Of a DNA stretch of 64,000 bases, positions 8,254 through 16,998 are shown piece by piece. Position numbers and translations under genes: made by a program. How positions within the stretch are numbered: the first letter of the stretch is position 1; the number at the start of each line of letters is the position of its first letter. Source of the stretch: Alkalibacillus filiformis (GTDB lineage Bacteria; Bacillota; Bacilli; Bacillales; Alkalibacillaceae); NCBI RefSeq assembly GCF_030814115.1, contig NZ_JAUSUP010000001.1, positions 248,001 to 312,000 on the forward strand. The letters are read 5' to 3'. Below the pieces are notes generated by a model that saw nothing but the letters and a program-made list of their open reading frames with translations, did no database searches and had not been told where the DNA came from.

Positions 8254-9471
8254 TTAATGCTGCTGGCTTTTACGAAGCAAGATGAGGAATCCTACTAAAA
8301 TGGTTCCAATCGTAATTAATGGCCCGTATTGACTTAACCATTCTAACGCGATAACCGATAATCCGGTGTAGTCAGTGTGGGTATCAACTGGTATATCGGA
8401 TGGAGAAAGCATTGTTCTTTCAACGTATAATGGCTTAAACAGAACCATTACTAGAATGACAGCGAATACAATATGCAGTAACCTTCCGAAAAAATATGGT
8501 GCGAAACGAATATCGGTATTGGCAAGTATACTTGCCACTTGTGACTGAATGGAAAGTCCATTGAAAGCTAAAATGGCACTAACTAAAATAACTTGAGCGA
8601 ATAATGTAGCGTGGTCAGTTTGGGAGATCATTTGTGCACCCAACGTAATTTCAAATACACCGCTAAGTAAAGGAAGAGCTAATTCTTTAGGTTGAGCAAA
8701 TATCGTTAAGATCTTCTCAATTGAACTAGCAATTACTGATGATACACCCGATAGAAATAATAACTTGTTTAAAACAGAAAATAATACAATGAATCCACCG
8801 ATCATAACGAGTGTACGAATAGAAGACATAACAGCATCACCTAAGATTTTACCGAGTGGTTCAGAGTTAGAAGTTCGATGGTGATGTAAGGCATATAATG
8901 CTCGTCCAAAAGTTGACCCGCGAATGTTTCTTTGATCATCATCAGTTCGGTCATCTTCGTTTCGTTTATAAAACCTCATACATAAACCAACTAATATACA
9001 AGCTGAATAATGACAAATTGCAATAAGAAAACCTAATTTCGGATCATGAAAAAATCCAACCGCGATTGCACCAAAAATAAATAATGGGTTTGAGGCGTTC
9101 GTAAAAGCTACTAGTCGTTCTGCTTCAGTTTTTGTTAGAACATTTTCTTGTCTTAAGCGTGCAGAAATCTTAGCTCCTGATGGGTATCCGCTAGCTAATC
9201 CCATCCCCATCACAACCCCTCCAGCCCCTGGGACATTAAAAAGAGGACGCATAAGAGGTTCTAATAAAACCCCGATGAATTTCACTACTCCGAAAGCTAA
9301 TAACAATTCAGCTACAATGAAAAATGGTAGTAACGAAGGGAATACAATTTCAAGCCATAAATTTAAACCTCGAATGGATGCTTCGAATGATTGGTCCGGA
9401 AAAGTAATAATAGCAATTGCGAGAAAGGTTGCTGCTGTGGCATAAAAAATAGAAGTTATTTTTGAAATCAC
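8254..9471 (-). CDS. ylbJ: Sporulation integral membrane protein YlbJ
   Basis: 405-residue polytopic membrane protein with the nucleoside-recognition (Gate) architecture: PSLLPFFIVAELLLAFGVV, GMGLASGYPSGAKISARLR and ASNPLFIFGAIAVGF are characteristic of YlbJ. I start at GTG 9471 rather than the upstream ATG 9492, because AGGAGG (9479-9484 on the minus strand) lies 7 bases before it. In B. subtilis YlbJ is sigma-E controlled and needed for normal spore cortex. It is convergent with the ligase gene and divergent from ylbK. The family call is firm; the transported substrate is unknown. Confidence 0.9.
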   Translation of the reverse strand: MISKITSIFYATAATFLAIAIITFPDQSFEASIRGLNLWLEIVFPSLLPFFIVAELLLAFGVVKFIGVLLEPLMRPLFNVPGAGGVVMGMGLASGYPSGAKISARLRQENVLTKTEAERLVAFTNASNPLFIFGAIAVGFFHDPKLGFLIAICHYSACILVGLCMRFYKRNEDDRTDDDQRNIRGSTFGRALYALHHHRTSNSEPLGKILGDAVMSSIRTLVMIGGFIVLFSVLNKLLFLSGVSSVIASSIEKILTIFAQPKELALPLLSGVFEITLGAQMISQTDHATLFAQVILVSAILAFNGLSIQSQVASILANTDIRFAPYFFGRLLHIVFAVILVMVLFKPLYVERTMLSPSDIPVDTHTDYTGLSVIALEWLSQYGPLITIGTILVGFLILLRKSQQH

Positions 9472-9610
9472 CGCTTGTCCTCCTAATAACATCAAACTGT
9501 ACGAATACAGACAAGAGTAGTAAAATATTTATAAATAGATACAAAGATTTTAATCCATACTTATACAACACTATGCATTACGATTTAGGAATAGAAGGGA
9601 GTGTTTATAG

Positions 9611-10390
9611 TTGTCCAGACCTAAAATTGGTCTAGCATTAGGGTCAGGTGGTGCTAGAGGTTTTTCTCATTTAGGTGTCATAAAAGTTTTTGAAGAACAT
9701 AATATTCCCATTGATTATATTGCAGGTAGTAGCATGGGGGCATTAGTTGGATCTTTTTATGGGGCTGGTCAAAAAGTAGATGATCTTTATAATTTAGCTT
9801 TAAGCTTTAGACAAAAATATTTTATGGATATAACAGTTCCCAAGATGGGGCTAATTCAAGGGGAACGGATTAAGTCATATATTCGTATGTTTACATATAA
9901 TAAAAAGTTGGAACAATTTAATATACCTGTAGCCGTTGTAGCAACTGATGTACATAATGGTGAACGTGTCATTTTTCGTGAAGGGGATGCTGCAACAGCT
10001 GTTCGTGCTAGTATATCGATTCCTGGAGTTTTCGTTCCAGAACGAGTTGATGGCCGTCTGTTAATCGATGGTGGTGTTAAAGACCGGATTCCTATCTCAG
10101 TTGTTCGAGAGATGGGAGCGGATATAATTATTGCAGTTGATTGTTCAAAGTTTGAAGAAAATACAGATATGCATTCGATCTATGATATTATTATGCAAAG
10201 CATTGATATTATGCAAGATGATATGACAAGTCACCTAGTGATGGACGCGGATTTTGTATTAAGACCTGAAGTGTATGAATTTAGTTCACGCAACTATTCA
10301 AATGTTGGAGAAATTATTACTAGAGGTGAAAAAGAAGCAGAAAAGCACATAGAATCAATTAAGCGAGCGATGAAAGGTTGGAATAAATAA
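9611..10390 (+). CDS. ylbK: Patatin-like phospholipase family protein YlbK
   Basis: 259 residues with the patatin catalytic dyad: oxyanion loop GSGGARG at 11-17, nucleophile Ser41 in GSSMG, and Asp152 in DGG. It resembles RssA/YlbK lipid acyl hydrolases; the natural substrate is not known. The start is TTG 9611 with GAAGGGAGTG upstream. It is divergent from ylbJ across a 139-bp gap and only 3 bases upstream of ylbL, so the two form an operon, as in B. subtilis. Confidence 0.9.
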   Translation: MSRPKIGLALGSGGARGFSHLGVIKVFEEHNIPIDYIAGSSMGALVGSFYGAGQKVDDLYNLALSFRQKYFMDITVPKMGLIQGERIKSYIRMFTYNKKLEQFNIPVAVVATDVHNGERVIFREGDAATAVRASISIPGVFVPERVDGRLLIDGGVKDRIPISVVREMGADIIIAVDCSKFEENTDMHSIYDIIMQSIDIMQDDMTSHLVMDADFVLRPEVYEFSSRNYSNVGEIITRGEKEAEKHIESIKRAMKGWNK

Positions 10391-10393
10391 ATT

Positions 10394-11410
10394 ATGTTTA
10401 ATAATAAAAAGCAAGTCATTACGTTAATTGTTACGATCGGTTTAGCTCTCTTTCTTTCATATTACCAACTAGATTATTACATATACCAACCTGGTGATAC
10501 GACATCGTTATCATCTGTCGTTGAGATGGAAGATAGCTTTGAAGGTGAAGGGGAGTTGCATTTAGTTACAGTTCGAGGGGGGCAAGCAACACCTTTGTAT
10601 TACCTTTGGGCTCAAATAAGACCTCACCATGACATCGTTGATTTAGAACAAGTTAGACCTCATGGTATAAGTCAAGAAGAGTATATGGAAGCTCAATTAC
10701 AACATATGGAAAGCTCTCAAGAAGCTGCTACTGTAGTCGCTTTTGAAGCGGCAGGCGGGGATATAACGATTGAATATAAAGGTTCTTTTGTTGCCATGGT
10801 GGTTGAAGATATGCCTGCTGATGGTCATTTGGAAATCGGTGATGAAATTATCGGAATAAACGGGCAAACAGTTTCTTCATCGGAGGAAATTGTAAATGAA
10901 ACGAGTGCAATGTCTGTTGGAGATGAAATTGAAGTCACATTTTTAAGAGACGATGAAGAGATGACGACTTCTTTTGAACTTGACGCCTTTCCAAATGACC
11001 CTGAACGACCTGGCATGGGTGTATCACTTGTAACAGATCGTGACGTTCATGTCACACCAGAAGTTGATTATGAAAGTGGTCAAATTGGTGGCCCTAGTGC
11101 TGGTTTAATGTTTGCTTTAGAAGTATATAACCGTTTAACGATGGATGATATTACTAAAGGAAGGACGATTGTCGGAAGTGGTGAAATCGACTATGAAGGT
11201 AATATTTATCGTATTGGTGGCGTTGATAAAAAAGTAGTATCAGCTGATCGCCAAGATGCTGATATCTTCTTTGCAGCTCATGAAAATGGACGTGAGGGAT
11301 CCAATTATGACGAAGCGGTAGAAAAAGCGGAAGAAATTAATACAGATGTAGAAATTGTGCCAATTGATACTTTCCAAGATGCACTTGATTACTTAAACAA
11401 TCTAGAATAA
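10394..11410 (+). CDS. ylbL: YlbL, membrane-anchored PDZ / Lon-type serine protease
   Basis: 338 residues. A single N-terminal membrane helix (VITLIVTIGLALFLSYY) is followed by an extracellular part with a PDZ domain (about 130-200, GDEIIGINGQ) and a Lon-like protease domain. The catalytic Ser is in GGPSAGLMFALEVYN and the Lys in RIGGVDKKVVSA. In B. subtilis YlbL degrades the SOS division inhibitor YneA. It follows ylbK closely and ends at a terminator shared with the convergent tmcAL. Family assignment is firm; that it acts on a YneA homologue here is inference. Confidence 0.9.
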   Translation: MFNNKKQVITLIVTIGLALFLSYYQLDYYIYQPGDTTSLSSVVEMEDSFEGEGELHLVTVRGGQATPLYYLWAQIRPHHDIVDLEQVRPHGISQEEYMEAQLQHMESSQEAATVVAFEAAGGDITIEYKGSFVAMVVEDMPADGHLEIGDEIIGINGQTVSSSEEIVNETSAMSVGDEIEVTFLRDDEEMTTSFELDAFPNDPERPGMGVSLVTDRDVHVTPEVDYESGQIGGPSAGLMFALEVYNRLTMDDITKGRTIVGSGEIDYEGNIYRIGGVDKKVVSADRQDADIFFAAHENGREGSNYDEAVEKAEEINTDVEIVPIDTFQDALDYLNNLE

Positions 11411-11414
11411 AAAT

Positions 11415-11445
11415 AATGCCCCTTAGTTTCGTGCTAAGGGGCATT
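11415..11445. terminator. Bidirectional terminator between ylbL and tmcAL
   Basis: AATGCCCCTTAG (11415-11426) pairs perfectly with CTAAGGGGCATT (11434-11445). The right arm overlaps the stop codon of tmcAL on the other strand. Confidence 0.8.
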
Positions 11446-12663
11446 TGATTGTTTAATCATAATCGGTCCAGTTAACTCTTGTTTTCTTAAGTTAGCCCGA
11501 TGATGGGGTTGAATAACACTATAGTAAGCATCAGTTGCTCGCTCTTCAATTTTAATCAACGGATGCTGAGTTTGTTGTAAATTCGAAATGATAGGAATAT
11601 CAATTTGTTTTTTCTTTTGATTAATAAACGCTCGACCTTGTTCATTCATCCCTAATAGACGTATGTACGGTGGTTCTGTTAAGTCTTTGTATGCTTCGAC
11701 CTCATCTTTTGTCGTGTTAGTTAACAAATGAACGAAAATTCTTTGCAACCTTGTCCACGTGTAGCGTTTAGTCTTTAATTGTTCCATCCATTGTTGGAAG
11801 TTTGAAACACGATTAACCGTTTGTTTTAGTTTATATTCTAAACCTTCGATCATACCATGAACTTCTCTAAGTTCCTCTTCCGATTTTGTTTGAACAATTA
11901 ATTGTAAATAAGGGAAGTATAATTCCCAATCATGCCAATTTCCGCTATTTTGCTGATAAGACTTTAATTGCTTAACAGTCTCTTTTGGTAATGCTTGTTC
12001 AGCTTTTTTGGTTAATTGTTTCGTACTGACTATCTCCTGGCGTATGCTCGTTGCACTAGCGATGTCATGCTCGATCGTTTCATCATGATAGCCGCTTTTA
12101 GTGCGTTGGATCGTTTCAGGAATTATATCGCTATTTAAATTTTGAATAGCTTTAACATAGCTAAAACCTAAAATGTTATTTGGTTGTCCTAAGTCAAGTT
12201 CTTTTGAGCGAAGTCCAATTGCATCATAAGCTTCAGTACTTGCTTGAGGAAAAGAATACCCCTGCTTCAGATTTTTTTGTAATAATGATTGAAATTGCTC
12301 TTCATGTTCTTTAAAATGCGTGTAACGGTCCTTAAATGCTTGAATGTCTCCTGATTCACTTCCGAAACAGACATAGTCAACTTCGAGCGCATTCAATATT
12401 GATACAGCACCGTGAGCGAAAAGGTCAGCATATTGAACGGCATAAAGAAAAGGTAATTCCAACACAACATCTACATGGTGGTTTAATGCCGCTTTCGTTC
12501 TGGCGAATTTATCAATGATTGCTGGCTCACCTCTTTGTAAGAATGAGCTACTCATGACAGCAACAGTTACATCGGCATCTGTTTTTTGTCGTGATGATTC
12601 TTGATGGTAAAAATGCCCGTTATGAAATGGATTATACTCAACAATGAGTCCGCATGATTTCAC
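11434..12663 (-). CDS. tmcAL: tRNA(Met) cytidine acetate ligase TmcAL (YlbM)
   Basis: 409 residues, nucleotidyltransferase-like. VEYNPFHNGH at residues 8-17 contains the HXGH nucleotide-binding motif. The enzyme makes N4-acetylcytidine in elongator tRNA-Met from acetate and ATP. GTG 12663 is preferred to GTG 12672: the protein then begins VKSCGLIVEYNPF, which lines up with the start of B. subtilis YlbM (MKAVGLVVEYNPF). The longer form would add three residues and sits only two bases from AAAAAGG. It is transcribed against ylbL and away from ylbN. Confidence 0.9.
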   Translation of the reverse strand: MKSCGLIVEYNPFHNGHFYHQESSRQKTDADVTVAVMSSSFLQRGEPAIIDKFARTKAALNHHVDVVLELPFLYAVQYADLFAHGAVSILNALEVDYVCFGSESGDIQAFKDRYTHFKEHEEQFQSLLQKNLKQGYSFPQASTEAYDAIGLRSKELDLGQPNNILGFSYVKAIQNLNSDIIPETIQRTKSGYHDETIEHDIASATSIRQEIVSTKQLTKKAEQALPKETVKQLKSYQQNSGNWHDWELYFPYLQLIVQTKSEEELREVHGMIEGLEYKLKQTVNRVSNFQQWMEQLKTKRYTWTRLQRIFVHLLTNTTKDEVEAYKDLTEPPYIRLLGMNEQGRAFINQKKKQIDIPIISNLQQTQHPLIKIEERATDAYYSVIQPHHRANLRKQELTGPIMIKQSNAP

Positions 12664-12797
12664 ATTAATCACGACCTTTTTACATAGTTTAATTCTATGT
12701 TAGAAATAAATTGCATAAAAAACAAGTACAACTTTATATGTTTGGGAAAACTACTTTATATAAAGGGATGAAAAACAATAGCTGTTAAGAAAAAATA

Positions 12798-12826
12798 TTG
12801 ACAAAAGGAGTAATTCCTTTTAAAAT
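12798..12826 (+). promoter_or_regulatory. Sigma-A promoter for ylbN-rpmF
   Basis: TTGACA at 12798-12803, a 17-base spacer and TAAAAT at 12821-12826. This is the best vegetative promoter in this part of the window and lies 28 bases before the ylbN start. Confidence 0.8.
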
Positions 12827-12853
12827 AACTCTTGTTGCCTTGAGGTGATTAAT

Positions 12854-13411
12854 ATGCAAATTGCACTACAAAAAGTAAAGGCTAGTGAACCGTATTCTTT
12901 CTCGGAAACGGTTAATGTATCTGATTTATCTGAGATGGATCAAGATATTAGAAAAATCTCTGACGTTGAAGTTAACGGTGAAGCAACATTAGAGCAAGGT
13001 ATTTATACGTTTCGATTAAGTGTAGATGGCACAATGATTTTACCGTGTGCAAGAACGTTAGTCGATGTACCTTATCCATTTCATGTAGAGGCTTATGAAC
13101 TATTTACAACAGAAAGTTATAAAGCCTCTGAAGAAGAAGAGATTCATTTTATTGACCGAGAAGTTCTTGACTTAACGCCTTATATCAAGGAAAATATTCT
13201 ATTGGAAGTTCCTATTCGCGTTTTTAGTGAAGATACTAAAATCGAGGATGTCGTTGGTGAGCAAGAAGGATTTACCGTTCTAGGTGAAGATGAATACTTA
13301 GAACAAGATGCGATGCAGCAAGAAAAGTTCGAGCAAGAGCGAGAACAGAAACAAAAAGTAGATCCTCGACTCTCATCTTTAAAACAATTCTTTGAAAACG
13401 ATAAGAAATGA
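12854..13411 (+). CDS. ylbN: DUF177 (YceD) family protein YlbN
   Basis: 185 residues. The centre GEATLEQGIYTFRLSVDGTMILPCARTL and the acidic following part are typical of YceD/DUF177. The family is almost always next to rpmF and is linked to 23S rRNA / 50S ribosome biogenesis in plants and bacteria. ATG 12854 is chosen because GAGGTGAT (12842-12849) is just upstream; GTG 12845 would lie within that site. The C-terminal part is charged and coiled (QQEKFEQEREQKQK). It is co-transcribed with rpmF, 54 bases downstream. Confidence 0.9.
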   Translation: MQIALQKVKASEPYSFSETVNVSDLSEMDQDIRKISDVEVNGEATLEQGIYTFRLSVDGTMILPCARTLVDVPYPFHVEAYELFTTESYKASEEEEIHFIDREVLDLTPYIKENILLEVPIRVFSEDTKIEDVVGEQEGFTVLGEDEYLEQDAMQQEKFEQEREQKQKVDPRLSSLKQFFENDKK

Positions 13412-13465
13412 AATGATTGATCCTTGATAATATCGGGTCTGATGAGTTAAAGGGAGGTGTAACAC

Positions 13466-13639
13466 ATGGCAGTACCAAAGAGAAAAACTTCTAAAAAAGT
13501 TAAGCGCCAACGTCGTACTCACAAGAAGCTACATTTACCAGGCATGGTAGAATGTCAAAATTGTGGCGAGTACGCTAAACCTCACCACGTTTGTAAAGAA
13601 TGTGGAAACTACAACGGTAAAGAAGTTGTTGAGAAGTAA
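13466..13639 (+). CDS. rpmF: 50S ribosomal protein L32
   Basis: 57 residues beginning [20 protein letters not shown], a near-invariant L32 start. It is preceded by AGGGAGGTG. Two CxxC pairs (CQNC and CKEC) make the zinc-binding C+ form of L32. It has the standard place after ylbN and ends in a terminator. Confidence 0.97.
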   Translation: MAVPKRKTSKKVKRQRRTHKKLHLPGMVECQNCGEYAKPHHVCKECGNYNGKEVVEK

Positions 13640-13650
13640 TTCAACCAAGT

Positions 13651-13682
13651 AAAGGTGTCTCGTAATGGAGGCATCTTTTTTT
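13651..13682 (+). terminator. Terminator after rpmF
   Basis: AAAGGTGTCTC (13651-13661) pairs with GAGGCATCTTT (13668-13678) with two G-U/A-C mismatches tolerated, followed by a run of T to 13682. Confidence 0.8.
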
Positions 13683-13716
13683 GTATCAAAAAGATCAATA
13701 TAAGGGTGGGGTTAGG

Positions 13717-14487
13717 GTGAGTAATGATGTATTACTAAATCTAGACCAAAACAATCAAACAGCAGTTGTTACATTGAATCGACCAGATAAACGGAATGCG
13801 ATTTCGTTAAAATTAATTGAGCAGTTAGATCAAATCATTGATCAACTTCACCGTGATGAACAAACTAAATTAGTTATTATTACTGGCTCCAGTCCAGCTT
13901 TTTGTGCTGGAGGTGACTTAAACGACTTTCACGGTGATATTGGACAAGAAGAAGCGCATCACTTGTTGAAAAAAATGCAACAAGTATTATGGAAAATCAC
14001 GACATTACCAATACCGACTATAGCTTGGATGAACGGGTTGGCAAGAGGTGGAGGGATGGAATTAGCCTCTGCGTGTGATTTTAGATTTGTTAATGAGATG
14101 AGCAATTATGGGTTCACTCAAGGTCAGTTAGCTATATCTACTGGTTGGGGAGGCGGAACGTTATTGTATGAACGGATTCACCCTCAAGAAGCTTATTATT
14201 GGTTAGTAACTGCAGATGTCCGTTCAGCTGAACAGTTAAAAGAAATAGGGTTCGCTCAAGGTATATTTAGTAGTGAACAACTAGAATTAAATCATCCTTT
14301 AATTGAGCCATATACTAATAGAAGCTATGAACAGTTAAAACACTGGAAAGATCAATGGCTAAAGGCTCAAGATTTACAAAGGTTAAAAAAGCGAATGGAT
14401 GAAGAAGTCGAAGCCTGTAGTCATATGTGGGTCGGTCAAGAACATAAAGATGCAGTCGCTAATTTTTTTAAGAGAAACGAAAAATAA
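13717..14487 (+). CDS. Enoyl-CoA hydratase/isomerase (crotonase) family protein
   Basis: 256 residues with the crotonase fold: NRPDKRNAIS near the start, the oxyanion region SSPAFCAGGDL, and WMNGLARGGGMELASACDF. The position of the usual catalytic Glu in hydratases (ERIHP...EAYYW) is not clearly conserved, so hydratase, isomerase and hydrolase activity cannot be told apart. GTG 13717 follows AAGGGTGGGG; the longer frame from 13681 starts inside the rpmF terminator and is rejected. It is not in the B. subtilis order at this place (rpmF-gerR), so it is an insertion in the block. It could serve the acyl-CoA pathway at 3908-8206. Confidence 0.85.
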   Translation: MSNDVLLNLDQNNQTAVVTLNRPDKRNAISLKLIEQLDQIIDQLHRDEQTKLVIITGSSPAFCAGGDLNDFHGDIGQEEAHHLLKKMQQVLWKITTLPIPTIAWMNGLARGGGMELASACDFRFVNEMSNYGFTQGQLAISTGWGGGTLLYERIHPQEAYYWLVTADVRSAEQLKEIGFAQGIFSSEQLELNHPLIEPYTNRSYEQLKHWKDQWLKAQDLQRLKKRMDEEVEACSHMWVGQEHKDAVANFFKRNEK

Positions 14488-14553
14488 TGTGTCTATCTCC
14501 TTCGTTTGTTGCATAAGTTGGAAGTAAAGACCGTGAGCGAAGGAGGAGGCGAC

Positions 14554-15021
14554 GTGTCAACTCGACAAGATGCATGGACTAGAGATGAAGATTTATTATT
14601 AGCAGAAATGGTCATTCGATACATAAGAGAAGGTAAAACGCAGATGAAAGCCTTTGAAGATGTCGGAAAAAAACTATCTAGAACTCCGCAAGCATGTGGA
14701 TTTAGGTGGAACGCTAATTTACGAAAGCAATATAAACAAGCGATTGAGTTAGCGAAGAAAGATCGTAAGAAGTTTAACGATCACTTTACGGTGTCGCAAA
14801 GTTCGAATGATCATATGAAAGGTCAAGGGTTGAAGACATTTGATGAATTGATTGCTCAGTTAGAAAAGTTGAAGGTCGAATATGTACCTTCACAAGGGAA
14901 AAGAGATCGTCGTTCAATTGATGAGGTAGAACAATTAAAAGAACGATTAACTGATTATGAACAATGTGTTGAGCGTATTAATAAGTTAACACAAGAGGTG
15001 TTGGAAAAACACAACTCATAA
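14554..15021 (+). CDS. gerR: Sporulation transcription regulator of the RsfA/GerR (YlbO) family
   Basis: 155 residues. The N-terminal Myb/SANT-like domain [20 protein letters not shown]...[12 protein letters not shown] (about 8-60) is typical of RsfA and YlbO; the C-terminus is a predicted coiled coil ([28 protein letters not shown]). In B. subtilis the gene here is ylbO=gerR, a sigma-E dependent regulator of late mother-cell genes. GTG 14554 follows AAGGAGGAG (14540-14548); the longer frame from TTG 14506 lacks a ribosome site. The call rests on the domain and gene order. Confidence 0.85.
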   Translation: MSTRQDAWTRDEDLLLAEMVIRYIREGKTQMKAFEDVGKKLSRTPQACGFRWNANLRKQYKQAIELAKKDRKKFNDHFTVSQSSNDHMKGQGLKTFDELIAQLEKLKVEYVPSQGKRDRRSIDEVEQLKERLTDYEQCVERINKLTQEVLEKHNS

Positions 15022-15022
15022 G

Positions 15023-15058
15023 AAAAAGGACTTCCTAAAACGATAGGAAGTCCTTTTT
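15023..15058. terminator. Bidirectional terminator between gerR and ylbP
   Basis: AAAAAGGACTTCCTA (15023-15037) and TAGGAAGTCCTTTTT (15044-15058) form a perfect 15-bp stem with a 6-base loop, with A- and T-runs for use on both strands. Confidence 0.93.
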
Positions 15059-15069
15059 CTTGTTTGATA

Positions 15070-15546
15070 TTAGCTTTCCGTCTTCTCTTGAACACCTTCA
15101 GGCATCCAAATATAAGGGTTTTCACCGAAGTCACGTTCCATCTCGTAAGTTGCTGGTTGGAAACCTTGTTTCTCCCAGAAATCATGAGAGTTAATGCGCG
15201 CATTTGTTTTAATAGGTAAATTGAAAGTTTTTGCAAATTCGACTAACTGTTTTCCGAACCCTTTATGGCGATAATTCTCTAACACTTCAAGTTTCCAAAG
15301 CTGCATATAATCTTGCTTTGGTTCGAAGTAATAGTCATATTTTGAACCAACACGATAAAGACTCATTCTAGCGACAAGTTCGTCACCGAAATATATACCA
15401 TAGAAAGGCGATTCACTATTGTTTTCGATCATATTATGTTCTAAGTCTTCTAACATTGAAAGTTCCTGGATTCCGTAAGCTTTAAACTTTTTAAATTCTT
15501 CTAAAGTCTTGAAATTTATTAATAAACGTTCAACTTTTGTCGGCAT
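15070..15546 (-). CDS. ylbP: GNAT family N-acetyltransferase YlbP
   Basis: 158 residues with a GNAT core: VARMSLYRV, then LWKLEVLENYRHKGFGKQLVEFA, whose RHKGFGK is the acetyl-CoA pyrophosphate loop, and NARINSHDFWEKQGFQ. The start is ATG 15546 after AAGGGGGAAG on the minus strand. It has the position and orientation of ylbP in B. subtilis. The substrate is unknown. It is divergent from panE with about 170 bases between them. Confidence 0.87.
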   Translation of the reverse strand: MPTKVERLLINFKTLEEFKKFKAYGIQELSMLEDLEHNMIENNSESPFYGIYFGDELVARMSLYRVGSKYDYYFEPKQDYMQLWKLEVLENYRHKGFGKQLVEFAKTFNLPIKTNARINSHDFWEKQGFQPATYEMERDFGENPYIWMPEGVQEKTES

Positions 15547-15716
15547 TTAATCTTCCCCCTTACGTTTTCTGTAGTTTATTATAGTATAAAAGAAAGAACA
15601 TGAAAACGATATTATCATCAATCCATAAAATTTATCATGTAAAAGTCAATTTTCTGATAAAATATACGTTGTGGTTGAAAAGTACTATTCAGTTTAATTA
15701 AAGTAGGTGTCAAAGT

Positions 15717-16610
15717 ATGAACATTGGTGTAATTGGCATGGGTGCTGTCGGTATGTTAGTTGCGCATCAACTAGTATCCAATGGTCATCATGTTACTTGT
15801 TATGTTAGACGAGAGGAACAGTTAAAGCAATTAAAACAAACTGGTATATCACTTGTTGAAGGTCATACGGTATACCCAGAAGTGAATTTTACGAATCAGA
15901 TTAATACTCATGAACTTCTAGTAGTGTGTACGAAACAAACTCAACTTGACCCAGTATTACAGCTCATTGAAACAAATGCTCATTTGCACGGTTCTATTTT
16001 ATTCTTACAAAATGGTATGGGACATATACAAAAACTAGAAAAATTAAAGCACGAAAGTATTTATGTCGGTGTCTGTGAGCATGGAGTAAATAAAGTGACA
16101 GATTCCCAAATCAAATTAAATGGATTAGGGCAAATTAAAGTTACAAGTTTAAACAGTTGTCTAAATGATTCGTTGTATAATCAAGTGAGTGAATCAAATT
16201 TCCCCATTACTGTTCATGACCATTTAATAAAAGTTTTAAACGAAAAGTTAGTTGTTAATAGCGTGATCAATCCATTAACAGGATTATATGAAATTCGAAA
16301 CGGTGAGGTCTTAGACTATTTCAGCATTGAGCAACTGGCTGAACAGCTTACTCGTGAAGCATCAAAGTCGTTAGGGTTAGAAGTAGATGGAATGTGGAAG
16401 CTTGTACGAAACATTTGTCGTAAAACAAGTGGCAATAAATCGTCAATGTTAATAGATCTAGAAAACGGAAGAGAAACTGAGATCGATTATATGAATGGTT
16501 ATTTAGCCAACCGTTATCCATCAGTGCCAACGCATAATTTGATGACGCAATTAATTAAAGCTAAAGAAGAGTTAAAAGGGGTGGAGAAGTGGACATCATC
16601 GCAACAATAA
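15717..16610 (+). CDS. panE: 2-dehydropantoate 2-reductase
   Basis: 297 residues, ketopantoate reductase family. The N-terminal Rossmann motif GVIGMGAVGMLVAHQL binds NADPH; the C-terminal helical domain contains KLVVNSVINPLTGLYEIRNGE with the family's catalytic Lys and Asn region. It makes pantoate for coenzyme A. It corresponds to ylbQ of B. subtilis in position. ATG 15717 follows AAAGTAGGTGTC. Its end overlaps the next gene by 22 bases. Confidence 0.88.
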   Translation: MNIGVIGMGAVGMLVAHQLVSNGHHVTCYVRREEQLKQLKQTGISLVEGHTVYPEVNFTNQINTHELLVVCTKQTQLDPVLQLIETNAHLHGSILFLQNGMGHIQKLEKLKHESIYVGVCEHGVNKVTDSQIKLNGLGQIKVTSLNSCLNDSLYNQVSESNFPITVHDHLIKVLNEKLVVNSVINPLTGLYEIRNGEVLDYFSIEQLAEQLTREASKSLGLEVDGMWKLVRNICRKTSGNKSSMLIDLENGRETEIDYMNGYLANRYPSVPTHNLMTQLIKAKEELKGVEKWTSSQQ

Positions 16611-16963
16611 TTGCATTACTATCGACGATTCCTTTTATAGTTTTTATTATACTGTTTGTTGTGCTTAAAAAATTGACGAACCAAGCAACTCGTTCTACAA
16701 AAATGGCCGCGGATCTATCGTGCTTTTTGTTCGTCATTGCATTTATTGGTTTAGTTGACTATTCATTTAATACTTTCCTTTTGTGGGAATTAATGCTATT
16801 TTATGTCGTGTTTTTAGCTTTGATTATTACATATCAGTGGCGAAAAGGTGAAGAAATTTATTTAATGCGAGCTATTCGTTTTGTTTGGCGGGCAAGTTTT
16901 GTTATGTTATCAGTAGCTTACTTTTTATTAGTGCCTATTGCGATCTTTTTGCAATTATATTGA
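16589..16963 (+). CDS. DUF3397 family membrane protein
   Basis: 124 residues, almost entirely four hydrophobic helices (IIATIIALLSTIPFIVFIILFVVL; FLFVIAFIGLVDYSF; LWELMLFYVVFLALIITYQW; FVMLSVAYFLLVPIAIFLQLY). Length, topology and the position just before bshC match the DUF3397 family of Bacillaceae; this is recollection of the family, not a search. The start is GTG 16589 inside panE, so translation is probably coupled. Function unknown. Confidence 0.7.
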   Translation: MDIIATIIALLSTIPFIVFIILFVVLKKLTNQATRSTKMAADLSCFLFVIAFIGLVDYSFNTFLLWELMLFYVVFLALIITYQWRKGEEIYLMRAIRFVWRASFVMLSVAYFLLVPIAIFLQLY

Positions 16964-16998
16964 TTAAACGTTAAAGAAGTTAAAGGAAGGTATTACAT

